Assembly (NCBI GenBank): GCA_910586715.1 | Contig: CAJUJG010000004.1 | Span: 83,541-147,540 of the forward strand | Source: an uncultured Lachnospiraceae bacterium | GTDB taxonomy: Bacteria; Bacillota; Clostridia; Lachnospirales; Lachnospiraceae | Reading direction: 5' to 3' | DNA length: 64,000 nt | In this document: positions 19,450-28,807 of the stretch, in pieces | Position numbering within the stretch: the stretch's first letter is position 1 | Layout of the letters: the number at the start of each line of letters is the position of its first letter | Made by a program: the position numbers and the translations under genes | The notes under the pieces: model-generated | Databases searched by the model: none | Seen by the model: only the letters and a program-made list of their open reading frames with translations | Told to the model about the DNA's origin: nothing

Positions 19450-21987
19450 ATGGATGATACAATCTTTGACAAAATAGAGGAAGTCGATTTACAAAAAACA
19501 ATGGAAAAATCATATATTGATTATGCCATGAGTGTAATTGCTTCCCGTGCCCTGCCGGATGTCCGTGACGGATTAAAGCCGGTACAGCGGCGTGTGCTTT
19601 ATTCCATGATAGAGCTGAACAACGGTCCTGACAAGCCGCACAGAAAGAGTGCGCGTATTGTCGGTGATACCATGGGTAAGTATCATCCGCATGGCGACAG
19701 TTCGATTTACGGCGCATTGGTAAATATGGCGCAGGAGTGGTCTACGCGCTATCCGCTTGTTGACGGTCACGGCAATTTCGGTTCCGTGGACGGCGACGGC
19801 GCTGCGGCAATGCGATATACGGAGGCAAGGCTTAGCAAAATTTCGATGGAGCTTTTGGCGGACATCAATAAAAATACGGTTGATTTTGTGCCGAACTTCG
19901 ATGAAACGGAGAAAGAGCCTACCGTGCTTCCAAGCCGGTACCCAAATCTTTTGGTCAACGGTACGCAGGGAATTGCGGTCGGTATGGCGACGAATATTCC
20001 GCCGCATAATCTGCGGGAGGTTATCGGTGCGGTTGTAAAGATTATTGATAACCGTGTCAATGAGGACAGGGATACGGAGATTGACGAAATTTTACCAATC
20101 ATTAAAGGACCTGATTTTCCGACAGGCGGCATTATTCTTGGAACGCGTGGCGTAGAGGAGGCTTACCGTACAGGACGCGGTAAAATCAGGGTACGCAGTG
20201 TGACAAATATTGAAACTCTGCCGAGCGGAAAGAACCGGATTATCGTGACAGAACTTCCGTATATGGTCAATAAGGCAAGACTGATTGAAAAGATTGCAGA
20301 ATTGGTAAAAGAAAAACGGATTGATGGTATTACGGATTTGCGCGACGAGTCCAACAGAGAGGGTATGAGAATCTGTATTGAACTGCGCAAGGACGTGAAC
20401 GCGAATGTGATTTTAAATCAGCTATATAAACATACGCAACTTCAGGACAGTTTTGGCGTGATTATGCTTGCGCTTGTAAATAATCAGCCAAAAGTCATGA
20501 ATTTGAAGGATGTGTTAATTCATTATATTCGGCATCAGGAAGAGGTTGTCACCCGAAGGACGCAGTATGACTTGAATAAAGCGGAAGAACGCGACCATAT
20601 TTTACAGGGTTTGCTGATTGCGCTTGACAATATTGACGAAGTTATTAAAATTATCCGCGGCAGCGCAAATACGCAGGCTGCAAAGGAAGGTTTGGTTGCA
20701 CGCTTTGGTTTGACGGATGTGCAGGCGCAGGCGATAGTGGATATGCGTCTGCGTGCATTGACAGGCTTGGAGCGCGAGAAACTCGAGCAGGAACATATGG
20801 AGCTTTTGAAAAAGATTGAGGAGTACAAGGCAATTTTGGCGGATGAAAAGCTTCTTCTTGGCGTTATTCGGACGGAAATTATGGTGATTTCCGATAAGTA
20901 CGGTGACGACAGACGTTCTGCATTTGGATATGATGAGGCGGAAATTAACATGGAGGATTTAATTCCGCGCGGAAATACGATTATTGCGATGACGAGCCTT
21001 GGATATATCAAGCGAATGACGGTGGATAATTTTAAGACGCAGCACAGAGGCGGTCGCGGAATTAAGGGAATGTCCACGATTGAGGACGATTATATCGAAG
21101 ATCTGCTGATGACGACGACGCATCATTATCTGATGTTCTTTACGAATTTCGGACGTGTTTACCGTATTAAGGCTTATGAGATACCGGAGGCGGGAAGAAC
21201 GGCGCGCGGAACTGCGATTGTCAATATTTTGCAGCTGAATCCGGGTGAAAAAATAACGGCGATGATACCGATTAGTGATTATGAAGATGGAAAACATCTG
21301 TTTATGATTACGAAGAAGGGTATCGCCAAGAAGACGCCGATTATGGAGTTTTCGAATGTGAGAAAGTCAGGTCTTGCAGCAATTTCGCTGCGTGATGATG
21401 ATGAGCTGATTGAGGTAAAAATTACCGATGAAAACTCCGAGATTTTCCTTGTGACGAAATATGGTATGTGTATCCGCTTTAAAGAAACTGATGTTCGCTC
21501 TATGGGCAGAGGCGCTATGGGTGTTATCGGTATGAACCTTGACGATGGTGACGAGATTGTTGGTATGCAGTTGAATACGCAGGGAGAGCGGCTTTTGATT
21601 GTGTCTGAGATGGGCATGGGCAAGCGGACGAATATTGATGAATTTACCGTGCAGAAGCGCGGCGGTAAGGGCATTAAGTGTTACCGCATTGCGGAGAAAA
21701 CAGGAAATGTTGTCGGTGTTAAGGCGGTTAAGGATGACAGTGAGGTTATGATGATTACGACGGAGGGTGTGATTATTCAGATTTCCGTGGAGGATATTTC
21801 GATTTATAAGCGCAATACGTCGGGTGTTAAGATGATTAACCTTGATGAAGGTGTGACGGTTGCAAAGGTTGCAAAGGTAAAACAAAAGCCGTCAGACGGA
21901 ACACATGAGTTTGATGATATTGAGGAAATTGGCGAAGAACTGGATGAAAACGACACAGACAGCGATTTGCCTGAAAAAGATATTTAA
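19450..21987 (+). CDS. gyrA: DNA gyrase subunit A
   Basis: 845 residues. This subunit cleaves and rejoins DNA. The catalytic Tyr is in [11 protein letters not shown]. The quinolone-resistance region reads [20 protein letters not shown], with Ser at the residue equivalent to E. coli Ser83 and Gly at the position of Asp87. The C-terminal beta-pinwheel repeats are visible, and the GyrA box is [10 protein letters not shown]. An acidic tail ends the protein. AAAGGAG precedes the ATG. The gene overlaps nothing but is followed at once by the 22020 gene. Confidence 0.98.
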   Translation: MDDTIFDKIEEVDLQKTMEKSYIDYAMSVIASRALPDVRDGLKPVQRRVLYSMIELNNGPDKPHRKSARIVGDTMGKYHPHGDSSIYGALVNMAQEWSTRYPLVDGHGNFGSVDGDGAAAMRYTEARLSKISMELLADINKNTVDFVPNFDETEKEPTVLPSRYPNLLVNGTQGIAVGMATNIPPHNLREVIGAVVKIIDNRVNEDRDTEIDEILPIIKGPDFPTGGIILGTRGVEEAYRTGRGKIRVRSVTNIETLPSGKNRIIVTELPYMVNKARLIEKIAELVKEKRIDGITDLRDESNREGMRICIELRKDVNANVILNQLYKHTQLQDSFGVIMLALVNNQPKVMNLKDVLIHYIRHQEEVVTRRTQYDLNKAEERDHILQGLLIALDNIDEVIKIIRGSANTQAAKEGLVARFGLTDVQAQAIVDMRLRALTGLEREKLEQEHMELLKKIEEYKAILADEKLLLGVIRTEIMVISDKYGDDRRSAFGYDEAEINMEDLIPRGNTIIAMTSLGYIKRMTVDNFKTQHRGGRGIKGMSTIEDDYIEDLLMTTTHHYLMFFTNFGRVYRIKAYEIPEAGRTARGTAIVNILQLNPGEKITAMIPISDYEDGKHLFMITKKGIAKKTPIMEFSNVRKSGLAAISLRDDDELIEVKITDENSEIFLVTKYGMCIRFKETDVRSMGRGAMGVIGMNLDDGDEIVGMQLNTQGERLLIVSEMGMGKRTNIDEFTVQKRGGKGIKCYRIAEKTGNVVGVKAVKDDSEVMMITTEGVIIQISVEDISIYKRNTSGVKMINLDEGVTVAKVAKVKQKPSDGTHEFDDIEEIGEELDENDTDSDLPEKDI

Positions 21988-22019
21988 TGAGATTAAAAAG
22001 AGTAAAAGGAGGAATGTTT

Positions 22020-22622
22020 ATGTATCGTTATGTGGCTATTGAACGTCAGTTTTGCAGCGGCGGACAGGAGGTTGCAGGTATTCTTGCAAAAAAGCTTGGG
22101 TATAAGCTTTATGACCATGATATTTTGGTTGAAACTGCAAATCGTTTGGAGCTGCCTGCAATTTATGTTTCAGATTTGGAGGAAACATCATCAACAAATC
22201 CGATTTTTAATCTGTCACAGACAGCGCTTGGCGGGTTGAGCAAGAAAAAGAACATACCTCTCTCGGAACAAATCTTTCAAGCGGAAAAGCAGGTAATCTT
22301 GGATGTTGCCGAAAATGAGAGCTGTGTTTTTGTCGGACGCTGTGCAGGGCATATTCTGAGTGAGAAGGAGGACTGCCTTAGGGTATTTATCTATGCGGAT
22401 GATGCGTTTCGGCTTGAGCGTGCAAGGACAAAGGAAAAGATTCCGATGGAAAAAGTTGAAGCGGAGATGAAACGTGTTGACAAGCGCAGGTCCGGTTTCT
22501 TTACAAATCATACGGACTGCAAGTGGGGCGCGCAGGAATTTTTCCAAATCAGTTTGAATTCTGCTACGCTTGGAATTGAGACATGTGCAGAGATTCTTGC
22601 AGCAGCTGTTAAAAATCACTAA
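22020..22622 (+). CDS. Cytidylate kinase-like family protein (AAA_26)
   Basis: The protein begins MYRYVAIERQFCSGGQEVAG, where RQFCSGG(Q)E is a variant P-loop of the cytidylate-kinase-like family. YDHDILVETA and FVGRCAGHIL follow as in the family, then RVFIYADDAFRLERA. The ATG at 22020 has AAAGGAGG seven bases upstream. Frames that start earlier, at the gyrA stop, are less likely. It is 200 residues and soluble. The substrate is unknown: it may phosphorylate a nucleotide or another small molecule. It is probably the last gene of the origin operon and is followed by a terminator. Confidence 0.88.
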   Translation: MYRYVAIERQFCSGGQEVAGILAKKLGYKLYDHDILVETANRLELPAIYVSDLEETSSTNPIFNLSQTALGGLSKKKNIPLSEQIFQAEKQVILDVAENESCVFVGRCAGHILSEKEDCLRVFIYADDAFRLERARTKEKIPMEKVEAEMKRVDKRRSGFFTNHTDCKWGAQEFFQISLNSATLGIETCAEILAAAVKNH

Positions 22623-22661
22623 AAAATTCTAAGATACGACATAATTTTTGTATATAAAGTA

Positions 22662-22697
22662 CGCCAAATGCAGGTTATCTTGCATTTGGCGGTTTTA
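22662..22697 (+). terminator. Terminator after the gyrase operon
   Basis: Perfect 11-bp arms CGCCAAATGCA (22662-22672) and TGCATTTGGCG (22681-22691) around an 8-base loop, followed by GTTTTATT. It ends the plus-strand origin operon and may also serve the convergent gene at 22715-23479. Confidence 0.85.
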
Positions 22698-22713
22698 TTC
22701 CCGCGAGCAACGA

Positions 22714-22741
22714 GTCAAGTGGCTGCCTGCAGACATTTGAC
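22714..22741. repeat. 13-bp-arm hairpin repeat, copy 2
   Basis: Arms GTCAAGTGGCTGC (22714-22726) and GCAGACATTTGAC (22729-22741), two mismatches, with a 2-base loop. It has the same architecture and core as 2480-2507. It overlaps the 3' end of the next minus-strand gene, supplying its last codons and stop. Confidence 0.6.
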
Positions 22742-23479
22742 TTGATATAAATAACTTCTGCCATCTTTTCCTATCTTTTCCACCACTCCTGTTTCCAACA
22801 ATACATTCAGAAGTGTTCCTGCGCGCTGCTGCGGTATTTTTGCAGCTTTTCCAAAATCTTTGGATGTAAATTGTTCCGGCAGTGAATCAGGAAGAAATTT
22901 CAAATAGTCTGCCATCGAATCAATCCGCACTTCATCATAAATATCAACAGGAATTCCGTCCATTCTCGATGAACCCCTTTTTTTATTATAACTCCATCCG
23001 TTTAAATAACGTGTTTCTTCCACGTCAATCAGGGATATAATAAAATGGAGTCTTGGATTGTGTATAAACATTTTTATTTTATAAAGCTCCGGTATAATCT
23101 GATACTGTGTGCCTGTCTTGGGTGATTTGCGTTTTGGAGAAAGCTCACCGGTCTCCATATCAAGCCATGAAATCCATTTATGGTGTGCCACGGGATAAAT
23201 AATTGTAACATCGTGTTCCTGAAGAAAATATTGCAGTTTATTGCGCATGGTGTTAAAATTTCTTGTCTGTACTTCAAAAATTTCACCGTCCACGCAAATA
23301 TCTGCCACATATGGACCGATTTTTATCTCATGATAAGAAGAATCAGGTGCATAATAATATTTTAGAACGCTGTGGATTGTTTTTTCCCGTAATGTTCCGA
23401 TGCCGTTTTGACCCTGAAGTTTTCCAATCATTTCATAACATGCTTCGGAAAAGAGTTTTTTATCTACTGTTTTTTGCAT
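22715..23479 (-). CDS. Conserved hypothetical protein with possible nuclease-like core and C-terminal winged helix
   Basis: 254 residues, no signal or membrane segment. The first half contains IGPYVADICVDGEIFEVQTR, a D...ExQ arrangement with a following Asn-rich helix that resembles the PD-(D/E)XK nuclease-like core; this is inference. The last 90 residues read like a helix-turn-helix (SLPEQFTSKDFGKAAKIPQQ, then RAGTLLNVLLETGVVEKIGK). The final codons (KCLQAAT) and stop come from a hairpin repeat, so the true C-terminus may have been replaced. It is a single gene, convergent with the gyrase operon. Confidence 0.7.
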   Translation of the reverse strand: MQKTVDKKLFSEACYEMIGKLQGQNGIGTLREKTIHSVLKYYYAPDSSYHEIKIGPYVADICVDGEIFEVQTRNFNTMRNKLQYFLQEHDVTIIYPVAHHKWISWLDMETGELSPKRKSPKTGTQYQIIPELYKIKMFIHNPRLHFIISLIDVEETRYLNGWSYNKKRGSSRMDGIPVDIYDEVRIDSMADYLKFLPDSLPEQFTSKDFGKAAKIPQQRAGTLLNVLLETGVVEKIGKDGRSYLYQVKCLQAAT

Positions 23480-23543
23480 ATGGGTAACCTCTTAGTTTAC
23501 TCATTTTATTTTATCAAAAAAGTATCACTTTTTCTATATTATG

Positions 23544-23577
23544 TTGTAAAATCAAGGTTTTTGTAGTAAACTACAAA
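23544..23577 (+). promoter_or_regulatory. Putative promoter and operator of the DHHW-MBOAT operon
   Basis: TTGTAA (23544-23549), 17 bases, then TAAACT (23567-23572). Overlapping the -10 is a perfect inverted repeat, TTTGTAGT AA ACTACAAA (23560-23577). This placement suits a repressor operator. GTAGT-type half-sites resemble those of BlaI/MecI-like regulators, but no such gene is in the window. Confidence 0.5.
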
Positions 23578-23626
23578 GTAATTAATATATGTAAATTTTA
23601 TTAACTTCAGGAGATTTTATAGATAA

Positions 23627-24949
23627 ATGCAAATAAAAGAAGGTAATGCAGATCATCCTCAAAATATCAGAAATAAAATTGTCGGGTTTTTATTTCCTGT
23701 TATGATTTTTTTTATGTTGGTGCTTGTTCTTTTAGGGCGCTCTTTAAGAGGAAAAGAAAGCGAAAAGATGAATGAAAATAAATGGGTAGCATCAGATTAT
23801 TATCCATTTGAAGAAAGAGAAGAAAATAAAGAAGAAAATATCAAAACAGAAAAAAATATTCTTGATAACATTTCTGAGAAAATTTCAAAAATGAAACAGA
23901 AAACGGAATCTTATGTTGCGGAATCATTTTATTTCAGGATGCCGTTTGTTTTAATTAGAAAATGGAGTGATAAGGCAGTGGGAATAGATATGACCACTTC
24001 TCTTTGTGTTGCACAAAATAATCAATATGATATTGAAGATGTTGTATTGCCATACAAAAATGATTATTTGGGATTTGTTGTGGACGATATGGATATTACG
24101 GAAAGAATAAACAATTTAACGGATTTTGGATTGCAGATGAAAGAAGAAGGAAGAAATTTTTTATTTTTTGAAGTTCCCGGAAAATACGGGGAAAATGTTA
24201 ATTTTCCGAGTTATTTTGAAGAGAAAGAGAAGGAAATTAAAGAGGCATTTGAAGAAAAGGGACTGGATTTTTTCCGTGTTTCAGATGCAATAAAAGAACA
24301 GCAATTGGATGAGTTATCATTATTTTTTAAAACAGATCATCACTGGCTTCCATCTACCGGCATTTGGGCAGATCAACTTTTATGTGAGGAATTCAATAAA
24401 AGATATGGTTATGATATTGATACTTCCGTATTTGATATGGAAAACTATGATGTAAGCATATTGAAGGATTTTTCCTTGGGTTCCCAAGGAAAAAAAGTAA
24501 CGGAAGTATACTGCGAAAAAGAAGATTTTCCGGTTATATATCCTAAGTATGATACAGATTTAGAAGTTTTTATTTCAGGAAAGAATAAATCGTTTAGTGG
24601 AAGCATCGCAGATACTTTACTGGACAGCTCTGCTTTTGATGAAACAAATATTTATAAAAAGTATGATTATACTTTTTATGGCTATGGGGATAATGCGCTT
24701 GTTACGATTCACAATAATGAAATTCATGATGACAGTCATGTTTTGATGATAAAAATATCATTTGCAGATTCTATGTATCCTTATTTGTCAGCCGTTTTTG
24801 AAAATCTTGATGTTATAGATTTGCGGACTTTTAATGGGAGTCTGCAAAGTTATATCAAGGAAACAAATCCGGATACGGTAGTTGTTGTATACGGCGTGAC
24901 ATCCTTTTTTGGTGAGGAAATTGAGGGGTGGACTTGTGATTTCCGTTAG
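23627..24949 (+). CDS. DHHW/AlgX-like SGNH family envelope protein
   Basis: 440 residues with an N-terminal membrane anchor (about 18-38, VGFLFPVMIFFMLVLVLLG), so the bulk is outside the cell. TDHHWLPSTG near residues 235-245 is the DHHW motif typical of AlgX/AlgJ-like SGNH-fold proteins encoded next to MBOAT acyltransferases. A conserved Asp/His environment (VFSGK..FSGS) follows. In related systems such proteins take the acyl group from the MBOAT protein and transfer it to a polysaccharide. It is the first gene of a five-gene operon and lies 16 bases before the MBOAT gene. Confidence 0.85.
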   Translation: MQIKEGNADHPQNIRNKIVGFLFPVMIFFMLVLVLLGRSLRGKESEKMNENKWVASDYYPFEEREENKEENIKTEKNILDNISEKISKMKQKTESYVAESFYFRMPFVLIRKWSDKAVGIDMTTSLCVAQNNQYDIEDVVLPYKNDYLGFVVDDMDITERINNLTDFGLQMKEEGRNFLFFEVPGKYGENVNFPSYFEEKEKEIKEAFEEKGLDFFRVSDAIKEQQLDELSLFFKTDHHWLPSTGIWADQLLCEEFNKRYGYDIDTSVFDMENYDVSILKDFSLGSQGKKVTEVYCEKEDFPVIYPKYDTDLEVFISGKNKSFSGSIADTLLDSSAFDETNIYKKYDYTFYGYGDNALVTIHNNEIHDDSHVLMIKISFADSMYPYLSAVFENLDVIDLRTFNGSLQSYIKETNPDTVVVVYGVTSFFGEEIEGWTCDFR

Positions 24950-24965
24950 GAGGGATAGATAGACT

Positions 24966-26426
24966 ATGGTTTTTTCGAATGGAGTATTTTTATTTTTGTT
25001 TTTGCCAATTGCGCTGTTTGTCTATTACAGCCCATTTTGTAAAAATATTAAAGTAAAGAATAGTTGGCTTCTTCTTATATCGCTTGGATTTTATGCATGG
25101 GGAGAGCCAATATATATTTTATTGATGTTGTTATCAATTTTTGTGAATTGGATATTAGGAAAATGGGTATCTGTTTATCCTAAAACATCAAAAGGGAAAA
25201 AAATCGTCGCCATTTCCTGTATTTACAATTTAGGTGTATTGTTTGTTTTCAAGTATGTATCATGGCTGCTTGGAAGCTTTGGATTGGTCGATAAAAACAG
25301 TCCCATTGCACAAATAGCATTGCCAATTGGTATTTCTTTTTATACATTTCAGGCGCTGTCCTATGTAATTGACGTATATCGGGGAAAAGAACAGGCACAG
25401 GAAAATATACTGGATGTTGGATTATATATCGCTTTTTTTCCGCAATTGATTGCCGGACCGATTGTCCGATATGGAACAATATCCAGGCAGCTGAGGGAAA
25501 GAAAACATAGTTTTGACATGTTTTGTGACGGAGTATGGCGGTTTTCCATAGGATTGTCTAAAAAACTTTTACTGTCTAATCAATTAGCAGTAGCAGCAGA
25601 TCTTGCGTTTGGAAGGAATGCTGGTGAACGGTCAGTAGTTTTTGCATGGTTTGGCGCACTTGCTTTTATGCTTCAGATTTATTTTGATTTTTCCGGATAT
25701 TCTGATATGGCAATCGGACTTGGAAAAATGTTTGGTTTTGAATTTTTGGAAAATTTCAATTATCCGTATGTTTCACGTTCTATTACGGAATATTGGAGAC
25801 GGTGGCATATTTCATTGGGAGAATGGTTCCGTGATTATCTATATTATCCGTTGTCTTTTGGACCGGCAATTAAGGTTCGGAAAGCAGCAGCCCAAAAGTG
25901 GGGACGTAAAACAGCAGGTATTGTTTCAAGTGCATTTTCATTGTTTATTGTTTGGATGGCAACAGGTATATGGCATGGTGCCAATTGGACGTTTGTCGTG
26001 TGGGGATTGATACAGTTTGTTTTTATTTTTTGGGAACAATACCGAAAACCTTTAAAAAATGAAAAATTTGGAAATGTAGTTGCTTTTATCACAACATTTT
26101 TGGTTATATTATTTACAAAAGTAATTTTTAAAGCAGATTCCATAAGCCATGCAGTTCATTACTATGCATCTATGCTGCATTTAAGTGGAAATAACTGGGT
26201 TGATGAATATGGAATATACTGGATTGGACAATACAAAAGCTTTTTGGTTATCGGTCTGATATTTTCATTTCCTGTATTGGAATGTATTACAAAATGTATC
26301 AGAAATAAACGGGTAAAAATGATATGGAACATCGGAGAGGCAGTTGTAATGTGTTTTCTGTTGGTGCTAAATATCTGTTATGCAGTAAGCGGCGGATACA
26401 ATCCGTTTATATATTTTAATTTTTAA
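24966..26426 (+). CDS. MBOAT family O-acyltransferase (DltB/AlgI-like)
   Basis: 486 residues with about ten membrane segments. MBOAT signatures seen: FFPQLIAGPIVRYG, DFSGYSDMAIGLGKMFGF, SITEYWRRWHISLGEWFRDY, and the catalytic His in WMATGIWHGANWTFVVWG (about residue 337). Such proteins move acyl groups from a carrier inside the cell to an acceptor outside. In DltB the acyl group is D-alanine from DltC; in AlgI it is acetate. Here a carrier protein gene follows directly, so the DltB-type carrier mechanism is favoured. Confidence 0.95.
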   Translation: MVFSNGVFLFLFLPIALFVYYSPFCKNIKVKNSWLLLISLGFYAWGEPIYILLMLLSIFVNWILGKWVSVYPKTSKGKKIVAISCIYNLGVLFVFKYVSWLLGSFGLVDKNSPIAQIALPIGISFYTFQALSYVIDVYRGKEQAQENILDVGLYIAFFPQLIAGPIVRYGTISRQLRERKHSFDMFCDGVWRFSIGLSKKLLLSNQLAVAADLAFGRNAGERSVVFAWFGALAFMLQIYFDFSGYSDMAIGLGKMFGFEFLENFNYPYVSRSITEYWRRWHISLGEWFRDYLYYPLSFGPAIKVRKAAAQKWGRKTAGIVSSAFSLFIVWMATGIWHGANWTFVVWGLIQFVFIFWEQYRKPLKNEKFGNVVAFITTFLVILFTKVIFKADSISHAVHYYASMLHLSGNNWVDEYGIYWIGQYKSFLVIGLIFSFPVLECITKCIRNKRVKMIWNIGEAVVMCFLLVLNICYAVSGGYNPFIYFNF

Positions 26427-26483
26427 GATTTATTTTATATCTATGCCTGAATTTACAGGTATGGAGGAAATCGGAGGATGAAT

Positions 26484-26726
26484 ATGAAAGAAGAAATGAA
26501 GAAAAAAATTTTAGAATTGGTAGAAGAGGTTCTTCCGCAGATTGATTTTACTGCATCAAATTCTCTTGTAGATGATGGAATATTGGATTCTATTTCTATT
26601 GTTACGCTTGTTTCAGAGCTTTCGATGGAGTTTGATGTTGTTTTTGATATGAATGAATTGGAACCGGCGGATTTAAATTCATTAGATGCAATTGCGGAAA
26701 CAGTGCTCCGGCTGCAGAAACAGTAG
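26484..26726 (+). CDS. Acyl carrier protein (DltC-like)
   Basis: 80 residues from ATG 26484, which has GGAGG six bases upstream; the ATG at 26478 touches the ribosome site. The phosphopantetheine-attachment Ser is in DDGILDSISIVTLVSELS, the DS(L/I) motif. ACPs and DltC have this length and helical pattern. It would be charged by the adenylation enzyme encoded 9-15 bases downstream and would pass its cargo to the MBOAT protein. Confidence 0.93.
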   Translation: MKEEMKKKILELVEEVLPQIDFTASNSLVDDGILDSISIVTLVSELSMEFDVVFDMNELEPADLNSLDAIAETVLRLQKQ

Positions 26727-26735
26727 GGGAGGATT

Positions 26736-28784
26736 ATGCATATGTATAGTACCATTGTAGAAGCAGTTCTTGATCATGCATCTAAGGAACCGCAGAAAAT
26801 TGCCATAGGTTTTAAGGATTGTAAGGTTACGTATCAGGAACTTGCAGTTCAGATGAAAACAGCAGCATATCTTTTCAGTAAAAAATATAATATATCTTCT
26901 AGTGATAAAGTTATAATCAGTGCAACATCAAAAATAGAATATATTGTCAGTTTATTAGGAGTTCAATATTTGAACGCTATATCTGTTCCGATAGATAAAA
27001 GCGCATTGGAAAAAAATATTTGTGATATATATCAGTTTATTTCTCCAAAACTGCTCCTTACAGATAATCGAATTGTATCGGATGCTGTAAAAAACGTTTC
27101 ATTGTCAGGTTTTTATGAAGAGGTATTGGAGGAATCAGGAAAAGAAATAGTCAATATGGATTATGTTGTTCCAAAAAAGGAATCTGTTGCAGAAATGCTT
27201 TTTACAACCGGTACTACAGGAACACCAAAAGGAGCAATGCTTACTTATGGAAATATATATGCCAGCACCCATAATACATGGCATGGCGTTCATATGGAAG
27301 AATCTGATGTTGTATTAATTCCGCTTCCGCTAAATCATTCTGTCGGTATGCGCGTACTTCGTACAATTCTTTATATTGGAGCTACAGTCATACTTCAGAA
27401 TGGATTTATGTTTCCAAAAGAACTGACGGAAAATGTAAATAAATTTTCTTGTACGGCGCTTGTAGGTGTTCCGGCGTCTTTGGAACTGCTGATGCGTCAA
27501 ATGGGACAGGAATTTGTTCATACATTGGGCAGACTTCGGTATATAGAAGTAGGGGCAGGTTCTTTAAGTTATGACATGAAAAAAAAGCTTGTGAAATTTT
27601 TACCAAATACAATAATTTACAATACATGGGGCTCTACCGAAACGGGAGGAGCAATTTTTTTGAATGTTACAGAACATCCGGATAAACTGGCGTCTCTTGG
27701 TAAACCTGCCAAAGGAGTACGTCTGAAGGTGGTAGATGAATTTGGAAAGGAAATTAAAGCGAAAGATATTAATACAGCGGGACGTATGGTTATGCAGGGC
27801 GATATGCAGATGGCAGGATATTATAATCTTCCCGAAATAAATGCGGCTACGCTTGTTGATGGATGGCTCTATACGAATGACTTGGTTTATACGGATGAAG
27901 ACGGTTATGTTTATATGCTTGGCAGGGCAGATGATATTATCAATGTAGGCGGTGAAAAAGTATCACCGTTAGAAGTAGAAAATATTGCATCGGAATCGGA
28001 TCAGATCCGTGAGTGCGCATGTATTGGCGTTTCAGATCCGGAGGGTATGTTAGGTCAGGTACCAGTATTATATGTTGTACCAGAGGGTGCAGATATTGAC
28101 AAGAAACAGTTGGCGCGTTTTCTTTCGGAAAGGCTGGAAAGCTATAAATTACCTCATAAATATGTTACTTTGGATGAACTTCCGCGCAATCGTATGAAAA
28201 AACTGGACCGGAAAACATTGCATGAAATGTGGAATAAAAACGGAGAGGAAGACCTTATAAATGATACGGTTCGGACAATCTTAAATAGGCATAGTGTAAG
28301 GGAATTTGACAATAAACATATATCGCGCCCTTTATTGGAGATGATTGTAAAAGCTGGTATTCAGGCGCCAAGCAGTCACAATATGCAGACATGGCGTTTT
28401 ACAATTGTCCGCAATAAGGATAAGATAGAGGCACTGAAATGCCAGATAAAAGAAACTGCGGAGGAAAAAAATGTTCATTTTTATGGAATGCAAAATCCGG
28501 ATACGTTAATTATCATATCAAATGACAGACGTAATGAAAATGGTATTCAGGATAGTTCGTGTGCGGCAGAAAATATTATGTTGGCGGCACAATCTTATGG
28601 AATTGGCTCTGTATGGATTAATGCTCTTAAGACAATTTGTGATGAACCAAAACTACGTGATATTCTCACTTCTTATGGAATACCGCAGCGTCATGTTGTA
28701 TGGTCTGTAATTGCTATGGGTTATCCTGCAGGACAGCCAAAAATAATTGCAAGAAAGCCAAATGTAGTAGGATGGGTTGAATAG
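26736..28784 (+). CDS. Adenylation (AMP-binding) domain fused to nitroreductase
   Basis: 682 residues in two domains. Residues about 1-500 are an AMP-binding ligase: LFTTGTTGTPKGAML (A3), IYNTWGSTETGGA (A5), YTNDLVYTDEDGYVYMLGRA (A7), DDIINVGGEKVSPLE (A8) and NRMKKLDRK (A10, with catalytic Lys). Residues about 510-682 are a complete flavin nitroreductase: RHSVREF, APSSHNMQTWRF, AAENIMLAAQSYGIGSVWI and AMGYPAGQP. The enzyme probably activates an acid or amino acid, loads it on the adjacent carrier protein and oxidises or reduces it. Substrate unknown. ATG 26736 or 26742 is the start. Confidence 0.9.
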   Translation: MHMYSTIVEAVLDHASKEPQKIAIGFKDCKVTYQELAVQMKTAAYLFSKKYNISSSDKVIISATSKIEYIVSLLGVQYLNAISVPIDKSALEKNICDIYQFISPKLLLTDNRIVSDAVKNVSLSGFYEEVLEESGKEIVNMDYVVPKKESVAEMLFTTGTTGTPKGAMLTYGNIYASTHNTWHGVHMEESDVVLIPLPLNHSVGMRVLRTILYIGATVILQNGFMFPKELTENVNKFSCTALVGVPASLELLMRQMGQEFVHTLGRLRYIEVGAGSLSYDMKKKLVKFLPNTIIYNTWGSTETGGAIFLNVTEHPDKLASLGKPAKGVRLKVVDEFGKEIKAKDINTAGRMVMQGDMQMAGYYNLPEINAATLVDGWLYTNDLVYTDEDGYVYMLGRADDIINVGGEKVSPLEVENIASESDQIRECACIGVSDPEGMLGQVPVLYVVPEGADIDKKQLARFLSERLESYKLPHKYVTLDELPRNRMKKLDRKTLHEMWNKNGEEDLINDTVRTILNRHSVREFDNKHISRPLLEMIVKAGIQAPSSHNMQTWRFTIVRNKDKIEALKCQIKETAEEKNVHFYGMQNPDTLIIISNDRRNENGIQDSSCAAENIMLAAQSYGIGSVWINALKTICDEPKLRDILTSYGIPQRHVVWSVIAMGYPAGQPKIIARKPNVVGWVE

Positions 28785-28807
28785 TAATAGGGATATTAAG
28801 GAATAGA

